Of a DNA stretch of 48,553 nucleotides, positions 6,539 to 14,598 are shown piece after piece. Each line of letters begins with the position of its first letter. The stretch's first letter is position 1. Source of the DNA: Bacillota bacterium (GTDB lineage Bacteria; Bacillota; Sulfobacillia; JAJZYS01; JAJYTV01); the NCBI GenBank assembly GCA_021793215.1, contig JAJYTE010000020.1:1-48553 (forward strand), given 5' to 3'. Under the pieces are notes generated by a model. It did not search any database, was not told the DNA's origin, and worked only from the letters and a program-made list of their open reading frames with translations. Both the position numbers and the translations under genes were made by a program.

Positions 6539-7809
6539 CAGCGACCGCTCGCCTTCGCGATCGCGTGGTCGAGGATCTCGATGCCCTGCGAGAGGTCCGA
6601 TTCGCTCACATTGAGCGGCGGGATGAAGCGAAGCACGCTGCCGGCGATGCCGCACGGGTAGATGACGAGTCCGAGGTCGAGGCAGGCGCGCAGTACGTCC
6701 TTCGTGAACGCCGCGTCGTCAGGGCGCCGTTCACCGAACTCGACGCCGATCATCAGCCCAGGCCCGCGGACCTCTGAGATCTCCGGGTGCCTCGATTGCA
6801 GCGCGCGCAGCGCCTGCGTCGCAGCCGCGCCCATGCGCCGCGCGCGCTCCGGCAGCCCCTCCTCGCGCAGCACCCGCAGCGTGGCACGGGCCGCGGCAGC
6901 CGCGACCGGGTTTCCGCCGAACGTGGTGCCGTGGCTCGCCGGCGTCCAACCGCGCATGATCTCTGGTGTCGACGCCGTGGCGCCAAGCGGCAGACCGGAT
7001 GCGATCGCCTTGGCGACTGCCATCACATCCGGCGTGACACCGAAGTGCTGCGCGACGAACATCTCTCCGGTACGGCCGAATCCCGTCTGCACCTCGTCGT
7101 AGATCAGGAGGGCGCCGGCCTGATCGGCCCTCTCGCGCAGGCCGAGCAGGAACTCGCGCGTGGCAGGGACGTACCCGCCCTCTCCCTGAATCGGCTCGAC
7201 GATGATCGCAGCGACATCCTCTGGGGCAACGACGTGAACGAGGATCTCGTCCAGATCCTTCAGCGCGCGCTCCGCCGCCTCGGCGGCAGAAACTCCGTCG
7301 CGCAGCGGGTCGGGGAAGCGGCCGTGCACCGCACCCGGCAGCGGATGATAGCCGTGGCGGTACTTCGCCTTCGAGCCGGTCAGCGCCAGCGCGCCGAGCG
7401 TCCGTCCATGGAAGCCGCCCCGGAAGGCGATCACCATCTGCCGGCCTGTGACGTGGCGCGCCAGCTTGACGGCGCCCTCCACGGCCTCGGAGCCGGAGTT
7501 GCCAAAGAAGAACATCCCGATGTCTCCCGGCATCACCGCAGCCAGATCCTCAGCCAGATCGAGCAGCACGTCGTACTGATAGACACCGACCGGTGCGTGG
7601 ATCAGCAGGCCTGCCTGCTCGCGGATCGCGGCGACGACGTCCGGATGGTTGTGCCCAAGCGGCAGTGCGGCCATCCCCGACACGAAGTCGAGGTACACGC
7701 GACCGTCCTGGCCGTAGACGCGTGTGCCCTCGGCTCTCACGACCGGCATGTTCGGCCAGTCGATCGATAGGGAGGGAGCAAGAAGATCATGCATCGAACG
7801 GTGAGCCAT
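6538..7809 (-). CDS. Class III aminotransferase, GabT-like (4-aminobutyrate aminotransferase or relative)
   Basis: A 423-residue PLP enzyme. The start ATG 7809 is preceded by GAGGAGG at good spacing; a longer in-frame extension upstream has no family support. Motifs seen: NSGSEAVEGAVKLAR (PLP phosphate), FHGRTLGAL, IIVEPIQGEGG, the Asp of IYDEVQTGFGRTG (Asp238), and the Schiff-base lysine in DVMAVAKAIASG (Lys267). This pattern matches GABA/omega-amino acid transaminases, which pass the amino group to 2-oxoglutarate and yield a semialdehyde. Acetylornithine or beta-alanine transaminase activity cannot be excluded. It is transcribed with the IclR gene. Confidence 0.9.
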   Translation of the reverse strand: MAHRSMHDLLAPSLSIDWPNMPVVRAEGTRVYGQDGRVYLDFVSGMAALPLGHNHPDVVAAIREQAGLLIHAPVGVYQYDVLLDLAEDLAAVMPGDIGMFFFGNSGSEAVEGAVKLARHVTGRQMVIAFRGGFHGRTLGALALTGSKAKYRHGYHPLPGAVHGRFPDPLRDGVSAAEAAERALKDLDEILVHVVAPEDVAAIIVEPIQGEGGYVPATREFLLGLRERADQAGALLIYDEVQTGFGRTGEMFVAQHFGVTPDVMAVAKAIASGLPLGATASTPEIMRGWTPASHGTTFGGNPVAAAAARATLRVLREEGLPERARRMGAAATQALRALQSRHPEISEVRGPGLMIGVEFGERRPDDAAFTKDVLRACLDLGLVIYPCGIAGSVLRFIPPLNVSESDLSQGIEILDHAIAKASGR

Positions 7810-7933
7810 GGCGGTTCCTCCTCGGCGGCGGGCCATCGGCCCGGCGTTGCTCCGAGGTTTGCCGCCGTTCTCCGGAGTACCTGCTACGGCAGACGGAGTG
7901 GTGTCTGGAAAGACATGGCAGTCGCGCGCACTG

Positions 7934-8305
7934 ATGACCGCACGACTCCGGCACGCGGGGACCGGTTCGATGTTCCCCCGCTCAGCCACCCCTCAAGATC
8001 CTCGGGCCGAGGACGCAAGTCCGGACGATCTCGCACGCTACCTAGACGCGCTGATCGCGCCCGTCCAGGTCGACGCTGGCGAGGCTTGCGAAGCGAAAGC
8101 CCGTGGCAGCAGGCGCGACGTCGTGCTCGACTGCTCCACGCTAAAGCTGTCGGCCGCCGCGTTCTCCGCACTACGCGCCGACTTCGAGCGCGCGGTGGAG
8201 GACGCCACAGGGCGTAGCACCGACGGTCCTTTGGTCCGGATCATCTGGGGCCTGATCGACCGTGAGGACCGCGAAGGCGATCCGGCGGTCCGACCGCGGT
8301 CATGA
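7934..8305 (+). CDS. Hypothetical protein, possibly the C-terminal part of an ArsR-like regulator
   Basis: The frame is open from upstream. ATG 7934 or ATG 7973 are plausible starts, giving 110-123 residues. The C-terminal stretch DLARYLDALIAPVQV... LKLSAAAFSALRADFERAV resembles the tail of ArsR/winged-helix regulators found before MFS exporters, but no helix-turn-helix is visible and the upstream space is taken by the divergent aminotransferase. The stop overlaps the next ATG (ATGA at 8302-8305), so it is coupled to the MFS gene. Since that gene is itself broken, this may be the surviving half of a decayed regulator/exporter pair. Confidence 0.4.
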   Translation: MTARLRHAGTGSMFPRSATPQDPRAEDASPDDLARYLDALIAPVQVDAGEACEAKARGSRRDVVLDCSTLKLSAAAFSALRADFERAVEDATGRSTDGPLVRIIWGLIDREDREGDPAVRPRS

Positions 8306-8938
8306 CGCAGGAAGCGCCCCCTGCAGCGAGCGACGGCGTCGCCCAGCGTCCCGTAGCGCCGAGGCTCTTTGCCAATCGCAACTACACTTTGCTTCTCAGC
8401 GGCCAGACGATCTCGCAGGTCGGCAATGCCCTCTTCCCGCTGGCGGTCTACTGGTGGACCTTCAGCCTCACCCACAGCAGTGTGGACCTCGGTTATATCG
8501 CGACGGCGGAAGGCCTGACTGCCCTGGCGGGCATCTTCGCAGGGGTCCTGGTCGACCGCTCGGACCGGCGATGGACGATGATCTGGGCCGACGTCGCGCG
8601 ACTGGTCCTGACGGGCGTCCTCGGGCTCGCGGCGCTCACCGGGCGGCTATCCTTCGCCTCCATCCTGGTGTTCGTCCTGCTGCTCGGATTGGTGCAAAAT
8701 CTCTTTTCCCCGGCGCAGGCCGCTCTGCTGCCCAGTGTCGTCGAGCCTAGCGAACTCGACGCGGCGCTCTGCTCGGGCTCTTCGGGGCGGCGTTCCTCGT
8801 ACTACTGGACTCCGCAAGTTTCCTCGTCGGCCGACTCCTCAGACCGTCATGCCGGAGCGCCCGCAAAGGAGCGCCCCGCTTCTGGCCCCGACTTGCCGGC
8901 GGCCAGGAGCGGGGCGCATCGCCCGTCTCCATCCGCTA
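8302..8938 (+). pseudogene. MFS transporter, truncated and frameshifted
   Basis: The first 155 or so residues are a good MFS N-terminus of the enterobactin/multidrug exporter type: LFANRNYTLLLSGQTISQVGNALFPLAVYWW, then GVLVDRSDRRWTMIWADVARL (the motif A loop). After ELDAAL (about 8766) the frame leaves the family. One base on, another frame gives LGLFGAAFLVLLDSASFLVG, which is the helix 5-6 region, but the usual intervening segment is missing. Nothing of helices 7-12 follows, and that frame stops at about 8938. So an internal deletion plus loss of the C-terminal half is visible. Not functional as it stands. Confidence 0.7.
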
Positions 8939-9150
8939 AAGGGGGCGTCCGCGATCATGTCCACGTGCTCGTCCACGTCGGTCCTGCGCAGTGAGCGTCA
9001 TCGCCCACAATCTACACGTCAAGCCGCTAGTAGACGCGGCGAGGAGCCGCCGAGGCCATCGGATCTGGACCCTGAGATGGCTGCAGAGGCTTCACGCCCC
9101 ATGGGTTCCACCGGTGCGGGACAGTCATAGAGACGGTAATCGGAGGCACC
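8939..9150. other. Gene-poor gap with a possible transposase scrap
   Basis: No convincing gene. On the plus strand from 8991 a short frame reads SVIAHNLHVKPLV, reminiscent of the IAHNLRV segment near the end of DDE (IS4/IS5-type) transposases, but it is too short to assign. It follows directly on the broken MFS gene. Confidence 0.2.
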
Positions 9151-9570
9151 TCAGCGATCAAGGTCTGGTCCTTCCCTCTTGTTCTGAGGAGCCCGCCGCC
9201 CTGAGGGAGCCTGGCGGGCGATCTCTGGATGGGTCCTCTCCAACAGAGCTGTCGCCATCCGCTCCACATTGGGCAGGTCCTTTTGGACAGCATCCCACAC
9301 TATGCGCAGATCCACGTCGGCATAGTTGTGGATTAGTACGTTGCGCATCCCTCTCATGTGCTTCCAGGGGAAGTCGGGGTGGGCATCGACGAACTCGGCG
9401 CTGAGTTTGGTGGTAGCTTCACCGATGATCTCGATGCCGCGAATGACCACCCACTGCTTTTCCTCGTTCCCGAGAAAAGCCTCATAGGAGAGCCCCCGCG
9501 TGAACCGCATCACCTTACTGACGGCGTCCCGCATGTGCGCAACGTACACCAGGTCATTGCGCAGCGACAT
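9151..9570 (-). CDS. hepT: HepT-family toxin (DUF86, HEPN RNase)
   Basis: A 139-residue HEPN protein with the catalytic RX4HXY motif intact: Arg76-NVLI-His81-N-Tyr83. Other conserved points are the N-terminal HMRDAVSKV helix and RGIEIIGEATTKLS. HepT proteins are RNases kept inactive when the partner MntA modifies the tyrosine of this motif by AMPylation. The gene starts at ATG 9570, overlapping the end of mntA by 17 bases, the standard antitoxin-first arrangement. The C-terminal tail after TALLERTHP is charged and unlike the core. It sits in a decayed region rich in recombinase scraps, consistent with an accessory module. Confidence 0.9.
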   Translation of the reverse strand: MSLRNDLVYVAHMRDAVSKVMRFTRGLSYEAFLGNEEKQWVVIRGIEIIGEATTKLSAEFVDAHPDFPWKHMRGMRNVLIHNYADVDLRIVWDAVQKDLPNVERMATALLERTHPEIARQAPSGRRAPQNKREGPDLDR

Positions 9571-9874
9571 AGAACACTCGCCTTCTCCTTAGGACATCAT
9601 CACGGATGTACTTGTCGAGGAGGTCCTTATACACTAGGTCGACCTTGCGGCCGAACAAGGTCGCAAGCTCTTCCTGCATGGTCAGCAGCTCGTCGAGTGT
9701 ATGCTCGTGGTCCGGATCCGGTTCTATGAGCACGTCGACGTCGCTACGCTCCGTGAAGTCGTCGCGCAGAACAGAGCCGAAGAGCGCAAACTCCCGCACA
9801 CGGTGCCGCCGGCAGAAGTCGGCCACCACATCCATGGGAACGGGAATGCGTGGCGCTTCCCGCGCGCTCTCCAT
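9554..9874 (-). CDS. mntA: MntA-family nucleotidyltransferase antitoxin
   Basis: A 106-residue minimal nucleotidyltransferase. It has the GSX10DXD active site (Gly33-Ser34, Asp45, Asp47) in LFGSVLRDDFTERSDVDVLI, and a third acidic site near KVDLVYKD. Known relatives AMPylate the paired HepT toxin. The start ATG 9874 has GAGGTGAGG just upstream; an in-frame GTG at 9883 lies inside that site and is less likely. It is the first gene of the pair. Confidence 0.9.
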   Translation of the reverse strand: MESAREAPRIPVPMDVVADFCRRHRVREFALFGSVLRDDFTERSDVDVLIEPDPDHEHTLDELLTMQEELATLFGRKVDLVYKDLLDKYIRDDVLRRRRVFYVAAQ

Positions 9875-9894
9875 GAACCTCACCTCTCATCTGC

Positions 9895-9900
9895 ATTATA
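9895..9900 (-). promoter_or_regulatory. Consensus -10 element (TATAAT) of the mntA-hepT operon
   Basis: A perfect TATAAT on the minus strand 20 bases ahead of the mntA start. The hexamer 17 bases further upstream (GACGTG) is a poor -35. With so little space the leader would be very short. Confidence 0.45.
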
Positions 9901-9960
9901 ACCCCAGAAGTGCTGTACACGTCCCGTCTGGTCCAGTGTGCGGCGGTGGACCCTGTGGGG

Positions 9961-10007
9961 CTGAGCCTCCGGTGGAGGCTCAGCGGCCGTGCACAAGTCC
10001 ACGGCCG
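9961..10007. repeat. Two adjoining perfect hairpins
   Basis: CTGAGCCTCC/GGAGGCTCAG (9961-9970, 9974-9983) is followed at once by CGGCCGTG/CACGGCCG (9984-9991, 10000-10007). They separate the mntA-hepT promoter from the recombinase remnant. They could be terminators or the end of a lost element. Confidence 0.5.
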
Positions 10008-10061
10008 CCGGAATGTGCGCGTAGGGCGCCTTTGTGTGTAGATCGCAGCGCAGGGGCCGGG

Positions 10062-10470
10062 TCAGACCCCGGCAGCCAGCATCCTGCGCACGCTCTGCTC
10101 TGAAACGTGCAACAGCCGCGCCGCTGCACGCCGGCTGATCTCCCCGCTCTCAATGCGGCGTCGCACCACTGGACAGTCCCGCGCCACGTTCGGCATGTCG
10201 GCAACCCTGGGTCCCCCAACCTTCTCCCCTCTCGCCGAGCCCGCTCCATGCCCGCCTTCACACGCTCTCGGAGAATGGCGCGCTCCAGTTGCGCCCAGCC
10301 GTGATGCCGAACATGGCCTCGCCGAAAGGCGACGTCGTGTCGATCCACGGCTCCTGGTAGCTGCGAATGCCCAACCTTCCACCCGCGCAGCCGCTCCAGC
10401 GTCTGCGCCGCGTCGAGCAGGCTCCTGAACGCTCTGTCTTTCGCGACATTAGCCTCGGGGGGGGTACGGA
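10062..10470 (-). pseudogene. Serine recombinase (resolvase/invertase) remnant with several frameshifts
   Basis: Following three frames in turn on the minus strand rebuilds the middle and end of a serine recombinase: SLLDAAQTLERLRGWKVG, then RSYQEPWIDTTSPFGEAMFG (the conserved DTT-P-G block), then WAQLERAILRERVKAGMERA (the long E helix) with RREGRRLGDPG, and finally a C-terminal helix-turn-helix ISRRAAARLLHVSEQSVRRM ending at 10062. At least two frame changes are needed and the N-terminal catalytic serine region is missing, so it is dead. It marks past mobile-element activity beside the toxin-antitoxin pair. Confidence 0.7.
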
Positions 10471-10605
10471 CCTCGTACGGGCGTTCAAGGGTGACCTCAT
10501 CCGGTTATCAATCTCGGACGCAACAGGACTAGGCTGCATCACGCCTCACGTTCTCCAGTGCTCCGGAAGGTCTCCTTGGGAAGGCTGCAGGTCGCTGGAG
10601 AGCGC

Positions 10606-10640
10606 TCCAGGGGCCCTGGGCTCAGCCCAGGGCCCCTGGA
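10606..10640 (-). terminator. Long perfect palindrome, terminator of the TauE gene
   Basis: Arms 10606-10622 and 10624-10640 are exact reverse complements. It begins 13 bases after the tauE stop codon (10653). There is no T-tract. Confidence 0.6.
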
Positions 10641-10652
10641 ACAGACGGCAGG

Positions 10653-11390
10653 TCAGGCGATCAGCTTCACTGCCACACCGAGAAGCAGGATGCCGTAGAA
10701 CCACTTCACCCAAGACGGTTTGGCGCGATTGGCCATGAACCAGGAGCCGAGCAGCGAGGCGGCGATTACTGCGAGCACCACCGAAATGAGGAGAGGCCAT
10801 TCGATGGTCATGTGCGCCACGTGGCCGAGAAATCCGGAGAAGCTCGAGAATGTCACGATGTAGGCGGTCGTCGCGGCCGCGCGCTTCGTGTCGTAGCCGA
10901 CCCACATCAGCAGCGGGCCGATGATGAAACCGCCGCCGATGCCGAGCATCCCGCCGATGAAGCCGGCAGCAGCGGCGACGGTGCTGCCAATCAGCATGCG
11001 CCGCCGTAGCGGCATCAGTTCGGTCGGGTCCGTCTTGCCGGCGACGAGCAGGGTGCGTGCCGCCGCAACGAGGACGGTTGCAGCGAACAGCCAGAGCAGC
11101 ACCCTGTCCGGCACGTATGGCGCCACGAGCGCGCCCAGAGGCGCGAACAGGAGCGCCGCGACGGCCATCGGCAGCCCCCCTGTCCAGTCGACGAGACGCT
11201 TGCGCCCGTACGGGATCAGGGCGAGCAGAGTGTTTAGGCCGTTGAGCAGAAGCCCGAGCGGTATCACCATCGACTTCAAGCCGAAGCCCAGCCAGTGGAA
11301 GATGGGCACGTAGAGCATGCCACCGCCGAGGCCAAGCATGGCGAAGATCGCGGAGACAATAAAGATGAGCAGCGTGACCACAGCGACCAT
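10653..11390 (-). CDS. TauE/SafE-family membrane exporter (sulfite/anion type)
   Basis: A 245-residue membrane protein with about seven to eight hydrophobic segments and the duplicated TauE signature: FAMLGLGGGMLYVPIFHWLGF in the first half and GFIGGMLGIGGGFIIGPLLMW in the second. These proteins export sulfite, sulfoacetate or other organosulfur anions. Start ATG 11390 fits the hydrophobic N-terminus; the longer open frame upstream runs through a hairpin and is not coding. It lies downstream of the FmdE-family gene and separated from it by a terminator-like hairpin, so it may have its own promoter. Confidence 0.88.
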   Translation of the reverse strand: MVAVVTLLIFIVSAIFAMLGLGGGMLYVPIFHWLGFGLKSMVIPLGLLLNGLNTLLALIPYGRKRLVDWTGGLPMAVAALLFAPLGALVAPYVPDRVLLWLFAATVLVAAARTLLVAGKTDPTELMPLRRRMLIGSTVAAAAGFIGGMLGIGGGFIIGPLLMWVGYDTKRAAATTAYIVTFSSFSGFLGHVAHMTIEWPLLISVVLAVIAASLLGSWFMANRAKPSWVKWFYGILLLGVAVKLIA

Positions 11391-11434
11391 CCGAATGGGC
11401 CTCCTTCGTTGCGAGCCGGGCTCGCCCAAGACGA

Positions 11435-11476
11435 TCACCCTCCCGCCATCGCCTTTCGGGAATGGCGGGAGGGTGA
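11435..11476 (-). terminator. 15-bp hairpin between the FmdE-family gene and tauE
   Basis: TCACCCTCCCGCCAT (11435-11449) and its exact complement (11462-11476) with a 12-base loop, beginning 12 bases after the stop codon of the FmdE-family gene. Confidence 0.6.
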
Positions 11477-11488
11477 CTTTGCCTCTGC

Positions 11489-12103
11489 TCAGCCCTTGTA
11501 GCCGGAACACGGGATGCAAACCGGCTGACCGTCCTTGATGCGCACGTACCGTTCGAACACGTACTCGCCGCAGACCGAGCAGGCAGTCCGGTTGAACGAG
11601 CCCTTGGGTGGATCATAGGAGAAGTCGGGGCGCTCCAAGACGGCGAACAAGGCTTCATCTGGCTGCGCGAGCGTCCACGCTATCGCCGTGTCGGTCACCG
11701 TGGTCGGGATCCCGGACGGCTCGGTTCCCCGCTTGCGGTAGGCGAAGAACTCCTGGTTGCCGAAGGCGTCGAGGAAGGAAGGACGCAAGGCGTAGCGCAC
11801 CGCCGTCTTGCCCGGGTACCAGAAGGTGGCCGCAAGCTTGCCCCAATACGTCTTCTCGATCAGCGTCTTGCCGAAGGTGGCGCCGGTGGCGGCCTGGATG
11901 CCGTCCATGAGGCAGGTCTGCGGATGACCTTCGCCGAGCTCGCAGATGACGTGTAGGGTGTGGTCCATCTCGCGCCCAACCGCGAGCCGTTCCAGCGCCA
12001 TCACGCCCATGCGGTATCCGAGCGGCATGAAGGGGCAGTAGTGACCATGAAAGTCGAAGGCCCAGGCAGGCGGCGTGTAGCGGTCCTCGATGTCGGCGGG
12101 CAT
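11489..12103 (-). CDS. FmdE-family protein with C-terminal zinc finger
   Basis: A 204-residue protein with the FmdE signature FHGHYCPFMPLGYRMGV near residues 17-35, then GEGHPQTCLMDGIQAATG, and a C-terminal treble-cleft type pair CSVCGEYV...CIPCSG. The family was named from the molybdenum formylmethanofuran dehydrogenase operon of methanogens. In bacteria its members bind metal and stand near molybdenum or redox genes, with no settled function. Start ATG 12103 is preceded by GGGAGGGG at good spacing. Nothing else of the formylmethanofuran pathway is present here. Upstream on the same strand is a thioredoxin-like/permease/ArsR group, so a role in metal or sulfur handling is possible. Confidence 0.85.
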   Translation of the reverse strand: MPADIEDRYTPPAWAFDFHGHYCPFMPLGYRMGVMALERLAVGREMDHTLHVICELGEGHPQTCLMDGIQAATGATFGKTLIEKTYWGKLAATFWYPGKTAVRYALRPSFLDAFGNQEFFAYRKRGTEPSGIPTTVTDTAIAWTLAQPDEALFAVLERPDFSYDPPKGSFNRTACSVCGEYVFERYVRIKDGQPVCIPCSGYKG

Positions 12104-12178
12104 GCGTTCCCCTCCCAAAGTCGGTGCAGCGAAGCGTTCAACGTGATCTCATCTTCGGCCTGGCTCTGGCTGAGCGGT

Positions 12179-12423
12179 CTAGGCCCTCACCGCATCTGCA
12201 AGCCACGCGGCGATCTCCTGCTTCGAGGGAACCCGCCCGACGGACTTGAGTTCGCCCTCGATCACGAGGCCTGGTGTGTGCATCACGCCGTAGGCCATGA
12301 TCTCCCCGATGTCCGTGACCTCCATCACGTCGGCCGCCGCAGAGGTCTCCCGCACCACATCCCGGACAAGCGCTCCAGACGCCTGCAGGTCGGGCATCCG
12401 GTGCCCAGGATCTTGATCTCCAT
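12179..12423 (-). pseudogene. Thioredoxin-like CxxC protein (redox-active disulfide protein type), one-base frameshift
   Basis: ATG 12423 begins MEIKILGTGCPTCRRLE, the start of small MTH895-type thioredoxins that accompany UPF0718 permeases. After about 17 residues the frame runs off. The frame one base over continues LVRDVVRETSAAADVMEVTD, then IMAYGVMHTPGLVIEGELKS and GRVPSKQEIAAWLADAV, the rest of the same domain, ending at 12179. One base is missing around 12372-12378 (CTGGAGCGCTTGTCC would read on correctly as GAGGCGCTTGTCC). All expected residues, including CPTC and the cis-proline in HTPG, are present across the two frames. Either a recent pseudogene or a sequence error. Confidence 0.75.
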
Positions 12424-12457
12424 GATTCTCGCCGCCATGGGATTACTGTTCGGAAAG

Positions 12458-13536
12458 CTAGACCACCGCGTTGAAGACATAGCCGATGAGGATGATCGCC
12501 AGGGCCACAACAGCCACGACGATGCCGATCAGTTTCGGCTTGATCACCTTGCGCAGGATGATCATCTCCGGCGTGGAGATGGCGGTGATGGCCATCATGA
12601 ATGCGAGCGCCGTGCCGATCGGCAGCCCCTTGCTGATGAGCGCCTGCACGATCGGGATGGTCCCTGCCGCGATCGAGTAGAGCGGGATGGCGATCAGCAC
12701 GGCGATCAGCACAGCGAAGGGATTGCCACGGCCCGCGTAGCGCGCCACGAGGCTCGTCGGCGCGTAGCCGTGGATCAGGGCGCCGAGCGCAATGCCTCCG
12801 GTTACCCACGGGAAGATGCGGCGCAGGAGGTCCAGGGTGTAGGTGATGGCGTCGCGGACGCGCTGACGGAAAGTGGTTTGGCCTCTTCGACCGTCCCGAC
12901 CTTGACCTTGTAGACGTAGTCCTCCACCTGGTCCTCCAAGTGGAACCTGCCGATGATGTTCCGCCCGCGATGGCCACCGTGAGCCCCAGTCCCACGTAGA
13001 GCAGAGCGACCCACCAGCCGAAGAGACCTGCCAGGAGGATGAGCGCAACCTCGTTCATGACGGGCGACGAGATGAGGAAGGCGAACGTGACCGCAAGCGG
13101 CAGTCCCGACTCGACGAAGCCGATGAAGAGTGGTACCGCGGAGCACGAACAGAACGGGGTCACGACGCCCAAGAGCGCGGCGAGGACCGTGCCGGCGAAC
13201 TCGCCCTTGCCCACCAGCGCGGCCTTGACGCGCTGCGGCGAGAAGTAGCTGCGGATGACGCTGACCGCCGTGATGATGCCGACGAGCAGCAGGAAGATCT
13301 TCGGCACGTCGGTCGCGAAGAAGTCGGCGGCCATACCGATGCGCGTCGCGGGCGAGAGATGGAACACGCGTGAGCCAGTTAGCGAACACCTGCAGGTTCA
13401 CATACAGCAAGATCCACAGGGCCGCTACACCGGCGATTTCCGCAAGCAGGGGCGTGTCGACGGGCCGCCGGCCGCGGCGGTCCTGCTGGACCTCCGCCTG
13501 CTCCTGCAAGAGGGCAGACGGAACCTCCTCGGACAT
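12458..13536 (-). pseudogene. UPF0718/YraQ-type permease, three frameshifts
   Basis: ATG 13536, preceded by AAGGAG, starts an N-terminus with one membrane helix (GVAALWILLYVNLQVFANWL). The frame then shifts at about 13370 into FFATDVPKIFLLLVGIITAV and GVVTPFCSCSAVPLFIGFVE, where PFCSCSAVP is the family hallmark. It shifts again at about 12962 into NIIGRFHLEDQVEDYVYKV, and at about 12889 (AAA run) into TFRQRVRDAITYTLDLLRRI, IPLYSIAAGTIPIVQALISK and the end at 12458. Together the pieces make one complete permease of about 358 residues with two four-helix halves. Relatives are linked to arsenic and heavy-metal resistance with a CxxC thioredoxin, as here. The indels sit at short runs, so errors are as likely as decay. 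Confidence 0.75.
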
Positions 13537-13555
13537 CCACGACACTCCTTTCTGA

Positions 13556-13981
13556 TCACCCGCACCGGTTTGGGCGCAGTCGCGCCCCGGCTTCAGCCTC
13601 GCCCCGTGGCACGCAGCGCTGCGGATGCTCAACCCGTGTCCCTACGGCGTCACCAGCGCCAGGCATGCCTGTCGTGTCTGGGTCATCCTGCGCGGTAGGC
13701 GCAAGCCGGGGAAGACTGGCACGCAGATCCTCGAAAGCGGCGTACTCCAGCTGGTAGTCCATCCAGCGCCCCCTGCGCTGCGCGCTGACGAGCCCGGCAT
13801 TGCGCAGGGCGCTGAGGTGGTAGGAGAGGAGGTTGGCCGCGATCGAGCCGACGACCGACTGGATCTCGCAGACGCAGCGCGGCCCCCGCTGCAGCACCGC
13901 CACGATCTGCAGCCGCACCGGATCCGCCAGTGCTTGGAACTGAGCTACACGGACGGATTCAAGATTCCTTGCATCAATCAT
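13556..13981 (-). CDS. ArsR/SmtB-family metal-sensing repressor
   Basis: A 141-residue winged-helix regulator. The first 95 residues are a typical ArsR domain: QFQALADPVRLQIVAVL, RCVCEIQ (Cys36 and Cys38, the CxC of As(III)/Cd-type sensors), NLLSYHLSALRNAGLVSAQRRGRWMDYQL. The tail is longer than usual and low in complexity, ending in RCVPRGEAEAGARLRPNRCG, with two further cysteines. It lies 19 bases upstream of the permease on the same strand, so it should control permease and thioredoxin-like gene. A 6-bp inverted repeat TTCAAG...CTTGAA (about 13959-13989) spans the start codon and could be its operator. Confidence 0.88.
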   Translation of the reverse strand: MIDARNLESVRVAQFQALADPVRLQIVAVLQRGPRCVCEIQSVVGSIAANLLSYHLSALRNAGLVSAQRRGRWMDYQLEYAAFEDLRASLPRLAPTAQDDPDTTGMPGAGDAVGTRVEHPQRCVPRGEAEAGARLRPNRCG

Positions 13982-14198
13982 GCTTGAAATGTAGATTGCA
14001 ACCGAGCCATGCCGCTACGGCCATTCGTCCCTGTATATGTGACACGGGATGATCCGCCGGGATGGGCTGCTTGATCCTCGTTACAACCGCTAGGCCCCGC
14101 GCCGGGCGCCACCTTTCGCAAAGCGGAGGCGAGGTGCGACGATGCCGCTGCAGCTGGGACCGGCACAGATCAGCACATAGACCTTCAGTGTGTTTCGG

Positions 14199-14435
14199 TC
14201 ACGATCGTATGGAGAGTCTAGTCAGGCGGCAGACCTCGCCCGCCCGCAGGCCGGCCGTATAAAGGAACACCAAAATGGCGCGGTCCCGGCGCCCAAGCAC
14301 AGAGTTCTCGTCCGGCGCGGCTGGCGTCCGTCGGTCAGTTAACCCGGCCCACCGTAATCGTCGGCTTGTCTGCCATAGCGTCGCCATCTTACGTCGGGCA
14401 GCTCCGGCACTTCTAGCTCTGATCGGCGCTCGCAA
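14199..14435 (-). pseudogene. Tyrosine recombinase (phage-type integrase) remnant
   Basis: The frame contains LGRRDRAILVFLYTAGLRAG followed by EVCRLTRL, the box I region of XerC/phage integrases including the catalytic arginine (GLRAGEV). It ends within a few residues of that box. No box II H-x-x-R or tyrosine motif follows in any frame down to 13982, and no N-terminal core-binding domain is recognisable upstream. A truncated relic, located about 170 bases from the 3' end of tRNA-Leu, a usual target of such enzymes. Confidence 0.65.
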
Positions 14436-14573
14436 CGACGCCGGTCATCAGAGATTTGCCCGGCGCATACCACCGTTAGCCGCTGCTCGTCGCGCGCAAC
14501 GGCATACCAGGATGGCGCCAAAAGGGCGCCACAACGCCGAACCGCTCCCGATCATCCGATCAGGAGCGATTGC

Positions 14574-14598
14574 TGAAACCCGCTATCTTATGCGGTTT
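14574..14598 (-). terminator. Probable terminator of tRNA-Leu
   Basis: Just past the tRNA 3' end, AACCGC and GCGGGTT form a short stem around ATAAGATA. Weak, but in the right place. Confidence 0.35.

Noticed and set aside
12138-13367. 409-residue single frame across the permease
   Set aside because: After the CSCS half it becomes an Arg/Pro/His-rich shadow of the true C-terminal frame, so it is not one protein.
13959-13989. Firm ArsR operator call at the TTCAAG/CTTGAA repeat
   Set aside because: Only 6-bp arms, 19 bases apart and across the start codon; mentioned with the gene but too weak for its own entry.
13978-14166. 62-residue minus-strand frame before arsR
   Set aside because: No ribosome site of note, no recognisable residues, overlaps the arsR start.
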